Positions 14,139 to 25,925 of a DNA stretch of 64,000 bases are shown here, one piece after another (the first letter of the stretch is position 1; every line of letters begins with the position of its first letter). Below the pieces are notes generated by a model. The model saw only the letters and a program-made list of their open reading frames with translations. It was not told the origin of the DNA and searched no databases. The translations under genes were made by a program, and so were the position numbers. The stretch is from Dipteris shenzhenensis (lineage: Eukaryota; Polypodiophyta; Polypodiopsida; Gleicheniales). Location of the stretch: NCBI GenBank assembly GCA_047967505.1, contig CM106539.1, one strand, 5' to 3'.

Positions 14139-14246
14139 GTTCAAGGCACTTATTGTTAAAAGAGAGAAAAGGAGCTCATGGGTGGCTATTTTTTGGATCT
14201 TAATTGATTTCCTTGCAGCTCATGTTGTGATTTTGGAAGTGTGCAG

Positions 14247-16610
14247 ATGGAAGGGACAATTGGAAGCTCATCAGATGATGCGCCAACACTCGGGAGCACA
14301 AAGTGGCTTACAGAGGGGTTGTATTGTCATTACACTCATTACAAGCAAGAAGTAGGACATCAACGTCATATTATCATGTGCCCCTTGTGGATGTATGGGG
14401 AGGAGCTCGAACCATTACCCACTGTTGGTGTTGCACATGGTGATGGATCATCGCTATTTGAGTGGACGGTTAATATTGGATACCATTATGACACGTGCGC
14501 ATATACCTTCACACTTTGAGCAAGACTATAGTCTCCTGGATGATGACGAGGGTATGGTGGACATGGTGGATTCTATTTTTAGGGGCACTACATCACATGT
14601 ACATGTGATGACAGATTCTGAGGTCAAAATGCGAGAGTTGCAATCAACACAGTTGTACGAGGGTGCTAAGATGTCTAAACTATGGGCTTGTCTCTCAATC
14701 TTGAATTTGCAAGCAAAATATGGGTGGTCAGATACAAGTGTCTCGGCCTTAATGAAGTTAACTCCCGCATTAATTTGACTCATTATTTGAATATTGTTTG
14801 TTTTGAGAATCATCATGTATGTTTGAGAATCATCATTATTCGAAGCTTTTTGAATTGTGACTCTCTTATCTCCTCTCTTTTTCTCTCTTATCTATAGACT
14901 GATTATGAATATATCTTACATGGGCATGTAAAATAGGTGGATATCTCAAAAAGATATCGAGCATCGATAAGGCTAGGGTGGAATCCATCGAAGCCGTATG
15001 CTTGCTTGAGCAGCACTTTTCCTCGAGCATTATGATAACTCAAGTGCACTTGCTTGTGCACATAGTTGATGAGGTGGCCATTGCAAGTACCGTTCATAGT
15101 CCGTGGATGTTTTTTCTCGAGCGGTTTATGAAAACTTTGAAGGGATTTGTAAGACAAAGAGCAAGACCAAAAGCAAGCATGGCAGAGGGATGGCTTGTGC
15201 AAGAGTCATTAGTATATATCACAGAGTTTCTTGCATCCACGGATCCCGATATGCCACAAGCTTGGCGTAACAAGGATGATGATTGCATCGTTGGCGAGGT
15301 TTCCAAAGGAAAAGGGATTGAAAGAAAGATAAGCAAAGAGCAAATGGAGAAATTCAATAAGTTTTGGAGAAGTTTTGTATCCTCAATAGCAAGGAGATGC
15401 AGAAGTGGATTGAGAGATATGAAGTGGCCAAAGTAGAAAGAATAAATGCAAAGATGAGATTCAGAGTAATGTACAGGCGATCACAACAATATCCATGGGA
15501 TCTTGCCCTTCTCCCCACTCATATGTCACTTGATTGGCTACAATTGGCTCTATGTAAAGCCGAACGTGATGGAGAGACAATAAACGAGCACGAGCGAGAG
15601 TTATCATCGAGATGTATGATGCATGTAAGTTTCTTACCTCTTGACGTAATTAAGTAATTATTTGTGACAATATATGCTATAAAATAGATGCATCTTCATT
15701 GTTTTAATGATGCTCTTTTACAGTATAAAAAGTATAGTGCATTATGGTCATATGGACAACATTTTTGCGTGGAACACATCGATTCAAAGAGAGTCATGTA
15801 TGATTGTGGAGTCATGGTTAACTTCACACAAGATAGCCGAGCAAGTGCTTCGGATACCAATCTTCTCTCCTCACAATTGGATTATTGTGAAACCATACGC
15901 GAAATCTATGAAATTGATTTCAAACAATTTAGTATTTTCATTCTTGATGTAAAATGGTTTAGAACTATTTACAACAGTCCCCATGCGATAGTGAGAAAAG
16001 ACAGTAGCAGTTCCTTTGCAATAGACTCCACCAAACTTTGGATCAATCAAAGTGATACGTTTGTTCTTCCCAGGTGCATACTAATGATTTAATTAATCAA
16101 AGCTTTCATTTTAAAGATCCATTGATACATGTACTTAAGCATAATTTCATATATATAATTGATGGCATTTGGCACCCATCTTCAATATAGGTGGTTTTTC
16201 GTCCGGATCGTTCTGATCCAAGATGGTTGTACATGATCCAAGTTGCACCATGAAGTAAGCAAATTTTTGAAGATAGAGATGTGGATATGGAGATGCCACT
16301 ACCAATGTCGGATCCAATTGATCCAGATGGATCTAGCGAAGAAGATGAAGATCACAATATGAGCCAAGAGGAAGATGCACATAATGACATCGTACGGGAG
16401 GAAGATGGAGATCACAATATTGAGGAAGAAGATGACGATCATCTAGAATCACCACACTTTATTGAAGAAGATAATCAAGTACTCTTAGGTGAACATACGA
16501 TGCTAGAGTACGATGATGATATAGGAGATCAACTCGGTATAGAGTTAGAGATAGACTTGTTTGGCGCGTTAGACTTGGAAGCTGTTGATGTAAATGCTCT
16601 TCATTGATTT
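14247..16610 (+). pseudogene. TNP2 transposase of CACTA A with core deletion
   Basis: The start is ATG 14247 (MEGTIGSSSDDAP), directly after a CAG that also works as an acceptor; the same ATG exists in B. The first exon has a Cys/His region (YCHYTH). 14526-14750 reads through FRGTTSHVHVM to LNLQAKYGWSDTSVSALM. The Transposase_21 core that should follow is missing: within about 150 bp the sequence jumps to the DUF4218-type block at 14978-15250, with VHLLVHIVDE, ERFMKTLKGFVRQRARPKAS and EGWLVQESL. An intron with GTAAGT donor near 15628 and acceptor at 15723 leads to the DUF4216-type block (YDCGVMVNF, EIDFKQFSIFILDVKWF) and, near 16196, VFRPDRSDPRWLYMIQV. A TGA where the frame otherwise continues precedes an Asp/Glu-rich tail (to 16606). 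Without the core it cannot catalyse transposition. Confidence 0.85.
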
Positions 16611-16784
16611 TTTTCATCTCAAACTTGGACATGAATATATGAGCTTCAAAGGCTTGATGTACGTGCTCTTGTACTTTTATTCTCTCAAAGGATCAAACAT
16701 GTATGAAAATGAAAAAAAATGTCATTGGGAAAAATTATCTTTTAAGGTTGGTATGGGAAAAAAAACTCTCTGTAAAACATCGCT

Positions 16785-16915
16785 ATATGAAACTATCTCC
16801 ATATCGCTATATAATGACCATAACCAATCTGATAAGGGTCACTATATAGCGACTTTAGGCAACAAGCGTCGCTATATAGCGATGTTTGCCTAAAGTCACT
16901 ATATAGTGACCCTTA
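16785..16915. repeat. right subterminal palindrome cluster of CACTA A
   Basis: Several CGCTATATAGCGA-like copies end in a nested palindrome at 16834-16914: arms of about 30 bp (AAGGGTCACTATATAGCGAC... and its inverse) surround a central AGCGTCGCTATATAGCGATG. The cluster marks the right side of the element, but the terminal CACTA repeat is absent. Confidence 0.85.
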
Positions 16916-16974
16916 ATGAAGCCCGCTTCCAATACTGATGATTAGTGCCCCGCAGACGCTAAACGTCCGTACTT

Positions 16975-19900
16975 AAGCATCGCAATAGGGTCCGTGTGTA
17001 GTAGTGGATGGGGGATGGCAATGAAGTAAATGAACAAGGGCTCTTGTTTTTGCCTTAGTGTCATGCACAACCATAAAAAAACACATCCTAGGTGTGTTAT
17101 TCAAACAAGTACTTCTCAGATGGGGGCTCCACTTTGCACGCAAGTTGGTTTCAACTAGGTTGGGGTTTGTGTAAAGTATTGTGACCATCAGATATGCTTT
17201 GCATGGCCGATCACACATTATACACCGTTTTTCCCCTAGTGATATGCACATCCACAAAAAAACACGCCCTTAGGTGTGTTATCTGACCAAGTACTTATCG
17301 GATGGGTGTGCCTATTTAAAAACGTGTCAATGCCACCTAGGTTGAGATGTAGGAAAAGTATTGTGCCCATCGGATATGCTTTGCATGGTCGATCGAGCAT
17401 TAAATACCATTTTTGCCTTAGTGTCATGCACATCCATAAAAAACCACGCTGCTAGGTATGTTATCCGATCAAGTACTTATGGGATGGGCATGCCACTTTG
17501 CATGTAAGTCAATTCCACCTAGTTTAAGGTGTGTGCAAAGTATTGTACCCATCGGATATGCTTTGCTTTGCATTGTCGATCAAGCATAAAACACCATTCT
17601 TGCCTTTAGTGTTATGCACAACCATAAAAAAACAAGGTCCTAGGTGTGTTATTCAAACAAGTACTTCTCAGATGGGGGCTCCACTTTGCATGCAAGTCCA
17701 TTTGAACTAGGTTGAGGTGTGTGCAAAGTATTGTGACCATCGGATATGCTTTGCATGGTCGATCATGCATTATACACCGTTTTTCCCCTAGTGATATGCA
17801 CATCCGTAAAAAAACATGCCCTTAGGTGTGTTATCCAACCAAGTACTTATTTGATGGCTATGCCTCTTTGAGAACATGTCAATACCACCTAGGTTGAGGC
17901 ATAGGTAAATTATTGTGCCCATCGGATATCCTTTGCATTGTCGATCGAGCATTAAATACCATTTTTGCTCTAGTGTCATGCACATCCGTAAAAAAACATG
18001 CTGGTAGGTATGTTATCCAATCAAGTACTTATGGGATGGGTGCATCACTTTGCATGTAAGTTAATTCCACCTAGTTGAAGGTGTGTGCAAAGTATTGTGC
18101 CCATAGGATATGCTTTGCATTGTCGATCAAGAATAAAACACTATTTTTGCCTTAGTGTCATGCACATCCGTAAAAAAACACGCTGCTAGGTATGTTATTC
18201 GATCAAATACTGCATGCCAGTTTGTTTCAACTAGCTTGAGGTGCGTGCAATGTATTGTGACCATCGGATATGCTTTGCATGGTCGATCACGCATTATCCA
18301 CCGTTTTTGCCATAGTGATATGCACATCTACAAAAAAACACGGTCCTAGGTGTGTTATTCAAACAAGTACTTCTGAGATCGGGGCTCCACTTTGCTCACA
18401 AGTCTATTTCAACTAGGTTGAGGTGCATGCAAAGTATTGTGACCATCGGATAGGCTTTGCATGGTCGATCACACATTATCCACCATTTTTCGTGTAGTGA
18501 TATGCACATCTGTAAAAAAACACGCCCTTAGGTATGTTATTTGACCAAGTACTTATCGGATGGGTGCACATGCCTCCTTGAGAACATTTCGATACCACCT
18601 AGGTGGAGGTGTAGGAAATGTGTTGTGCCCATCGGATATCCTTTGCATGGTCGATCGAGCATTAAATACTATTTTTGCTCTAGTGTCATGCACATCCGTA
18701 AAAAAATACGCTGCTAGGTATGTTATCCGATCAAATACTTATGGGATGGGTGCACCACTTTGCATGTAAGTCAATTCCACCTAGCTTAAGGTGTATGAAA
18801 AGTATTGTGCCCATCGGATATGCTTTGCATTGTCGATCAAGCATAAAACACCGTTTTTGCCTTAGTGTCATGCACAACCATAAAAAAACACGGTCCTAGG
18901 TGTGTTATTCAAACAAGTACTTACCGGATGGGGGCTCCACTTTGCACCCAAGTCCATTTGAACTAGGTTGAGGTGCATGCAAAGTATTGTCACCATCGGA
19001 TATGCTTTGCATGGTCGATCACACATTATACAATGTTTTTCCTGTAGTGATATGCACATCCGCAAAAAAACACGCCCTTAGGTATGTTATTTGACCAAGT
19101 ACTTATCGGATGGGTGTGCCTCTTTGAAAACATGTCAATACCACCTAGGCTAAGGCATAGAAAAAGTATTGTGACCATCGGATAGTGTCATGCACACATC
19201 CGTAAAAAAACACGTTGCTAGGTGTGTTATCCGATCAAGTACTTATGCGATGGGAATTCCACTTTGCATGTAAGTCAATTTCACCTAGTTTGAGATTTGT
19301 GCAAAGTGTTATGCCCATCGGATATGCTTTGCATTGTCGATCAAGCATAAAACACCGTTTTTGCCTTAGTGTCATGCACAACCATAAAAAAACACGGTCC
19401 TAGGTGTGTTATTCAAACAAGTACTTCTCACATGGGGGCTCCACTTTGCACGCAAGTCTATTTCAACTAGGTTGAGGTTCGTGCAAAGTATTGTGACCAT
19501 CGGATATGCTTTGCATGGTCGATCACACATTATCCACCGTTTTTCCCATAGTGATATGCACATCCGCAAAAAAGCATGCCCTTAGGTATGTTATCTGACC
19601 AAGTACAGATGGGTGTGCCTCTTTAAGAACATTTCAATACCACCTATTTTGAGGCATAGGAAAAGTATTGTGCCCATCGGATATCCTTTGCAAGGTCGAT
19701 CGAGCATTAAATACTATTTTTGCTCTAGTGTCATGCACATCCGTAAAAAAACACGCTACTAGGTATGTTATCTGATCAAGTACTTATGGGATGGGCACTC
19801 CACTTTGCATGTAAGTCAATTTCACCTAGTTTAAGGTGTGTAAAAAGTATTATGCTCATCGGATATGCTTTGCATTGTGGATCAAGCATAAAACACCATT

Positions 19901-22050
19901 TTTGCCTTAGTGTCATGCACATCTGTAAAAAAACACGCTGCTATGTATGTTATTCGATCAAGTACTTATGGGATGGGTGCTCCACTTTGCACACAAGTAT
20001 GTTTCAACTAGGTTGAGGTGCGTGCAAAGTATTGTGACCATAGGATATGCTTTGCATGGTCTATCACGCATTATCCACCGTTTTTACCATAGTGATATGC
20101 ACATCTGCAAAAAAACACGCCCTTAGGTATGTTATCTGACCAAGTACTTATCGGATGGGTATGCCTTTTTGAGAAAATTTCAATATCACCTAGGTTGAGG
20201 CTTAGGAAAAGTATTGTGCCCATCGGATATCCTTTGCATGGTCGATCGAGCATTAAATACCATTTTTGCTCTAGTGTCATGCACATCCGTAAAAAAACAC
20301 GCTGCTAGGTATGTTATTCGATCAAGTACTTATGGGATGGGTGATCCACTTTGCATGTAAGTCAATTTCACCTAGTTTAAGGCGTGTGCAAAGTATTATG
20401 CCCATCAGATATGCTTTGCATTGTCGATCAAGCATAAAACACCGTTTTTGTCTTAGTGTAATGCACAACCATAAAAAAACATGGTCCTAGGTGTGTTATT
20501 CAAACAAGTACTTATCGGATGGGGGCTCCAATTTGCACCCAAGTCAAGTTAAACTAGGTTGAGGTGCATGAAAAGTATTGTGACCATTGGATATGCTTTG
20601 CATGGTCGATCATGCATTATACACCGTTTTCCGCCTAGTGATATGCACATCCATAAAAAAACACGCCCTTAGGTGTGTTATCCAACCAAGTACTTATTTG
20701 ATGGGTGTGCCTTTTTTCAAACAAGTCAATACCACCTAGGTTGAGGTGCAAGTAAAGTATTGTGCCGATCGGATATGCATTGCATGGTTGATTGAGCACT
20801 AAATACTATTTTTGCCTTAGTGTCAAGCACATTTGTAAAAAACACGGTCCTAGGTGTGTTATCGGATCAAGTACTTATCTAACCGACACACCACTTTTCA
20901 TGCAACTCAATAACACCTAGGTTGAGGTGGGTGCAAAGTATTGTGCCCATCGGATGTACTTTGCATGGTATGTCACGTATTAAACTCCGTTTGTGCCTCA
21001 ATGTCATGCACAGCCATTAAAAAACACGCTTTTTGGTGTGTTATCTGACCAATTGCTTATCAGATGGGTGTACCACTTTGCATGCAATGCAATACCACAA
21101 TTGTTGAGGCTCATGTAAAGTATTGTGCCGATTGGATATGCTTTGCATTGTCGATCAAGCATTAAACACCGTTTTGGCCTTAGTGTCATGCACAACCGTC
21201 AAAAAACGTGGTCCTAGATGTGTTATTCGACTAAGTACTTATGGGATGGGCATGCCACTTTGCATGTAAGTCAATAACACCTAGGTTGAGATGTGTGCAA
21301 AGTATTGTGATGATCGAATATGCGTTGCATTGTCGATCAAGCATAAAATAGCATTTTTGCCTTAGTGTCATGGACAACCAATAAAAAACATGGTCCTAGG
21401 TGTGATATTCAAAAAAGTACTTGTCAGATGGGGAAGCCACTTTGCAAGAAAGTCAATTTCAACTAGGTTGATGTGCGTGCATAGTATTGTGTCTATTGGT
21501 TATGCTTTGCATGGGGGATCACACATTATACACCGTTTTCCCCCTAGTGTTATGCACATCCGTCAAAGAACACACTCTTAGGTGTATTATCATACCAAGT
21601 ACTTATTGAATGGGCATTCCACTTTGCATGGAACACCATACCACCACTTTTGAGGCACTTGCAAAGTATTTTGCCCATCGGATATGCTTTGTATGGTAGA
21701 TTGAGTATTAAATACCGTTTTTGCCTTGGTGTCATGTAGAACCATCAAAAAACATGATCCTAGGTGTATTTTTCAAACAAGTACTTATCAGATGGGGATG
21801 CCACTTTGCACACAAGTCAATACTGCCTAGGTTGAGGAACGTGCAAAGTCTTGTGTCCATTGGATATGCTTTGCATAGTCGATCGCACATTATACACCAT
21901 TTTGTTCCTAGTGTTATGCACAATCATCATAAAATACGTTTGCAGGTGTGTTATCTGAACAAGTACTTATGGGATGGGTGCACCACTTTGTATGTAAGTC
22001 AATATGACCTAGGTTGAGGTGTGTACAAAATTTTGTGCCCATCGGAGAAA
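16975..22050. repeat. tandem array of about 28 monomers, period about 182 bp, with A-B-C higher-order pattern
   Basis: Every monomer carries words such as AAAAAAACACG, AAGTACTTAT, CTTTGCATG, AAAGTATTGTG, CATCGGATATGCTTTGCAT and TAGTGTCATGCACA. Three subtypes differ after AAAAAACACG: A (GTCCTAGGTGTGTTATTCAAAC), B (CCCTTAGGTRTGTTATCTGACC) and C (CTGCTAGGTATGTTATCCGATC), shown here with variants. From 17,070 to about 20,830 they repeat mainly as A-B-C, a unit near 545 bp, with two hybrid C/A monomers at about 18,170 and 19,920 and one shortened B near 19,060-19,200. From 20,830 to 22,050 the monomers diverge and lose the order. Short frames on both strands repeat with the array and are not genes. 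Confidence 0.95.
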
Positions 22051-22079
22051 TGTAGATTGGATAATATTAGCAAATTCTC

Positions 22080-22460
22080 GGTATGTGTATATGTGTGTGT
22101 GTGGCAAACATATCTGCGATTTTGCCCACATGTAAGTTTGCAAATAGTATAAAAAATCGTATAATAATATATTAATAGTTTGCAAATGTGTATAGAAAGT
22201 GAGTAATGGGAAGTGGAAGTGGGAGTGAGGAGGGAGGAGTGGAATAGGAGAGGGGAGGTAATGGGGGTGTATGATAATAAGTATAAAAAATAGTATAATA
22301 ATATATTAATACTTTGCAAATGGCAAGTGAGTAATGGGAAGTGGAAGTGAGAGTATTAGGGAGGGAGGAATGGAATGGGAGAGGGGGAGGTAATAGGGGA
22401 GTAGGATAATAAGGGAGTGAAATGAGTGAGGGGAGTTAATAGGGGATGAAAAAGAGGAGG
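22080..22460. repeat. 134-bp tandem duplication
   Basis: The segment AGTATAAAAAATCGTATAAT...(GGAAGTGGAAGTG)...GGGAGGTAATGGGG starting at 22147 recurs at 22281 with few changes. It is followed by purine-rich DNA with GGGAG words. No gene is seen. Confidence 0.8.
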
Positions 22461-22699
22461 GTGAGATGGGGAAATATGGGATTTTGGAAAATGGGAGGAG
22501 AATGGGACGTGGTAGAAATGTAGGATGGGAGTGGTGGCAATGGGGGAGGAAGAAGAAATGGATGGGGGGAGGGCCAATGGAAGATTGGGATGAGGGATGG
22601 GGGTCCAATGGGAGAGGGGGAGTAATGGGAGCCAATGGGAGAGGGGAGGAATGGAAAGCCAATAGGAGAGAGGGGTGGAATGGAAAGCCAATAGGAGAG

Positions 22700-22915
22700 G
22701 AGGAGGAAAACCTAGTTTTTCTTATATATAGTCTTCCTTCTTCATTCATTCTCCCCTCATTTCATTCATTGAAGCAAGAAAGCAAGGACGAGCAAGAAAG
22801 CAAGGAAGGAAGAGCAAGAAAGCAAGAAAGAGCAAAGTTACAAACTTTTTCCAGGTACTTGTAAATTTTTTTGATTAATTCTTTATCTAAGTTTTGTAGA
22901 TTTGTTTTTTTTAAA
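22700..22915 (+). promoter_or_regulatory. promoter-like module, copy 1
   Basis: TTCTTATATATAGTC (a good TATA box) is followed by a CT-rich leader (CTTCCTTCTTCATTCATTCTC, CTCATTTCATT) and GAAGCAAGAAAGCAAG repeats, then TTTTTCCAGGTACTTG and a T-rich tract. The same order occurs at 25470-25770, so this is a duplicated TATA-leader module. Promoter activity is inferred. Confidence 0.5.
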
Positions 22916-23257
22916 TTTGAAGAGAGAGAAAGAAAGAAAGAGAGAGAGGAACTAGAGAGAGAGAGAAAGTTTAGAGAGAAGGAAAGGAGCCTTGGGGGCT
23001 GCGGCCTCTAGGAGGAAGAGGGAAGTGGAGGGGGGAGAGAGAGGGAGGAAAGGAGGGAGGGAGGAGTGACAGAAGAGGGGAGTGAGCGATGGAAGAGGGG
23101 GGGGAGGAGTGGCGAAAGAGGGAGGGAGGGAGGGAGCAACGGAAGAGGGAGTGAGGAAGGGAGCGGTAGAAGAGGGGAGGGAGCAACGAAAGAGGGAGGG
23201 AGGAGCAGTGGAAGAGGCAGAGCTAGGGAGGTAGGAGCGACGGAAGAGGGGAGGGAG
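22916..23257 (+). repeat. purine-rich AGAGGGAGG tract
   Basis: Irregular GGAAGAGGGAGGGAGGAGC-type repeats, with one copy of the GGCTGCGGCC core at about 22995. Both-strand open frames here are low complexity. Confidence 0.85.
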
Positions 23258-23870
23258 CGGGGGTAGGGGGAGGCGGCGGGAGGGGGAGCGGGGGTAGGGA
23301 GGCAGGAGGGAGGAGCGGGGGTAGGGGGCAGCAGGGTAGGGGGAGGCGGGAGGGGGGAGCGGGGCTAGGGAGGCGGGAGGGGGGAGGCGGGGTAGGGGGC
23401 AGCAGGGTAGGGGGAGCGGGGGTAGGGGGTGGCAGGGTAGGGGGAGGCAGGAGGGGGGAGCGGGGGTAGGGAGGTAGGAGGGGGGGAGGCGGGGTAGGGG
23501 GCGACGGGGTAGGGAGCAGGGGTAGGGGGAGGGGGGAGGGGGGGAGGCAGGGTAGGGGGCGGTGCGGTAGGGAGCGGGGGTAGGGGGAGGTAGGAGGGGG
23601 AGCGAGAGTAGGGGGCGGAGCGGTAGGGGAGGCGGGAGGGGGGAGTGGGGGTAGGGGGCGGCGGGGTAGGGGGAGGGGGGAGGGGGGAGTGGGGGTAGGG
23701 AGGCGGGAGGGGGGAGGCGGGCGGGGTAGGGGGCGGCAGGGTAGGGGGAGCGGGGGTAGGGAGGGGGGAGGGGGGAGCAAGGGTAGGGGGAGGTGGGAGG
23801 GGGGAGCGGGGGTAGGGCGAGGCGGGGTAGGGGGAGGCAGAGGGAGGGTGAGGGGGCAGCGAGAGGAGTG
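23258..23870 (+). repeat. G-rich minisatellite with quadruplex potential
   Basis: Dozens of GGGGGTAGGG, GGCGGGAGGGGGGAG and GGCAGGGTAGGG units occur in about 600 bp. Nearly all bases on the + strand are G, A or T, with runs of three to six G at close spacing, the classic G-quadruplex pattern. It generates long Pro/Ser/Leu frames on the minus strand that I do not count as genes. Confidence 0.95.
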
Positions 23871-23879
23871 AGGGGAGGG

Positions 23880-23936
23880 AGGGGAGGGAGAGAGAGAGAG
23901 GGGGGGGGGTTCCTGGCGGCCACGGCCCCCAGGGAG

Positions 23937-23993
<57 letters not shown>

Positions 23994-24095
23994 GGGGTCA
24001 TGGCGGCAGCGGCCCCCAGGGTGAGAGGGAGGGGAGGGAGGGGAGGGAGAGAGAGAGAGAGGAGGGAGGGGAGGGAGAGAGAGAGCGAGAGCGAG

Positions 24096-24160
<65 letters not shown>

Positions 24161-24357
24161 TCTCGACGGCCGCGGCTCCCAGGGTGAGAGGGAGGGGAGG
24201 AAGGGGAGGGAGAGAGAGAGAGGAGGGGGGAGGTTCTGGCGGCCGCAGCCCCCAAGGTGAGAGGGAGGGGAGGGAGAGAGAGAGAGGAGGGAGGGGAGGG
24301 AGAGAGAGAGAGAGCGAGAGAGAGAGAGAGGAGGGTGAGAGGAGTGAGGAGAGGGAG

Positions 24358-24416
<59 letters not shown>

Positions 24417-24491
24417 GGGAGGGGCCTGGCGGCCGCGGCCCCAGGGTGAGAGGAGTGAGGAAAAGGGAGGGGAGAGAGAGAGAGGAGTGAG

Positions 24492-24569
<78 letters not shown>

Positions 24570-24793
24570 TGTTTTGGCGGCCGCGGCCCTCAAGGTGAGA
24601 GGAGTGGATAGGAGAGAGAGAGAATGAGGGGAGGGAGAGAGAAAGAAGGGGGAGGCGGCATAGAGAGAGAGGAGTGAGGGGAGGGAGGGGAGGAGAGAGA
24701 GAGAGAGAGGGGGGTCCTAGCGGCCGCGGCCCCCAGGGTGAGAGGAGTGAGGAAAAGGGAGGGGAGAGAGAGAGAGGAGTGAGGGGAGGGAGG

Positions 24794-24839
<46 letters not shown>

Positions 24840-24960
24840 AGGGGAGGAGAGAGAAAGGAGGAAGAGAGAGAGAGGACTCCTAGGGGCCGCGGCCCCTAGG
24901 GATGAGAGGAGAGTGAGGAGTAAGGGAGGGAGAGGAGTGAGGGAGGGAGAGGGGTGAGAA
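23880..24960 (+). repeat. modular array of (GA)n and TGGCGGCCGCGGCC cores
   Basis: Eight modules have the form (GA)n, G-run, TCCTGGCGGCCGCGGCCC, CCAGGGTGAGAGG, then GAGGGGAGGGAG and again (GA)n. Cores lie at about 23910, 24000, 24165, 24238, 24427, 24578, 24718 and 24880. The cores contain near-palindromic GGCCGCGGCC and often a NotI site, and each is followed by a GTGAGA that resembles a splice donor. Weaker copies flank the array near 22990 and 26018. No coding function is seen. Confidence 0.9.
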
Positions 24961-25288
24961 GATGTGATGGAGAGGGAAACACTAGTAGAGAGAGAAGAGA
25001 GATGAAAAGACTTTAGGGAGAGGGGAAGGTAAGCGACTAGAGAGAGAGGAGAGATGAGAAGACTTGAGGGAGAGAGGAAGGTACGTGACTAGAGGAAGGT
25101 TGGGAAGGTATGCGACTAGAGAGAGAGAGATATGCGACTAGAGAGGGAGCTCCATTAGAGAGAGAGAGAGAGCCCACTACATAGAGAAGAGGAGAGGAGT
25201 AGAGGGAAAGAGGTTGAATTCTTACAACTGATAGTATAACGACCACGACCAAGAGCAACAAATAAGATTTGACGTACAAGAAGAATGA

Positions 25289-25407
25289 AGAGGGATGTAC
25301 GAGAAGAAAGTATCAAGAAGAATGTTGAACACAAATTTGAATTCAAAAGGGACGTACGAGAAGACAATATCAAGAAGAATGTTGAACACAAATTTGAATT
25401 CAAATTT
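25289..25407 (+). repeat. 60-bp tandem repeat upstream of TATA module 2
   Basis: Two near-identical units contain GACGTACGAGAAGA, ATCAAGAAGAATGTTGAACA and CAAATTTGAATTCAAA. They lie about 80-200 bp before the TATATATA at 25487 and could be a promoter-proximal duplication. Confidence 0.8.
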
Positions 25408-25469
25408 ATCTAGAAGAATGAATTCAAATTTCCCTCTTTTTTTAAAATTCAAATTTATTCGTGAGTGGG

Positions 25470-25770
25470 AGAAGTGGGCTAGTTTTTTTTATATATACTC
25501 TTCTTTCCATTCATTCATTCTCATTCTCTCCTCATTTCATTGAAGCAACCAAGAGTGGAAGAGAAAGGATAAGTGGAGCCTTACTTTTTTCACTTTTTCC
25601 AAGTACTTGCAATTCTTTTTCTTTACTCGCAATTCTACAATTCGTCTTGTAATTCTTTTTCTTTACTTACAATTCTTTTTCAATTAGTTTCTTGTTAAAG
25701 TTTTTGAGTTCTATTTCAATTAATTTCTTATTGAAATTTATGTTCTAAATTTGAAAAGAGAGATAGAGAG
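25470..25770 (+). promoter_or_regulatory. promoter-like module, copy 2, before the DGQH/C48-like gene
   Basis: TTTTTTATATATACTC is followed by CATTCATTCATTCTCATTCTC, CTCATTTCATTGAAGCAA and CTTTTTCCAAGTACTTGCAA, the same order as at 22700. The part from AATTAGTTTCTTATTGAAATTT to TTTGAAAAGAGAG is copied a third time at 26065-26165. It sits about 1 kb upstream of the first ATG of the next gene, on the same strand, with a probable leader intron whose acceptor is at 26483. Regulation is inferred from position only. Confidence 0.5.
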
Positions 25771-25858
25771 AAAGAGAGAGCTAGAGAGAGAGAAGACAGA
25801 GAGAGAGTGTGAGAGAGAGAGTAGTAGATTAAGAGAGAAAAGAAAGGAGGGAGAGAAA

Positions 25859-25925
<67 letters not shown>

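Noticed and set aside
16921-16950. Right terminus of CACTA A at GATTAGTG
   Set aside because: Only TAGTG matches; the expected CCTTGTAGTG and the AAGGGCCTATG before it are absent.
16973-22017. Many similar frames of 60-70 codons on the plus and minus strands
   Set aside because: They repeat with the 182-bp monomers and have no independent support.
16975-22050. CRISPR-like array of regularly spaced repeats
   Set aside because: Monomers are about 182 bp without distinct unique spacers, in a plant-type context.
22306-24627. Pro/Ser/Leu frames of up to 456 codons on the minus strand and Arg/Glu/Gly frames on the plus strand
   Set aside because: Produced by GA and G-rich repeats.
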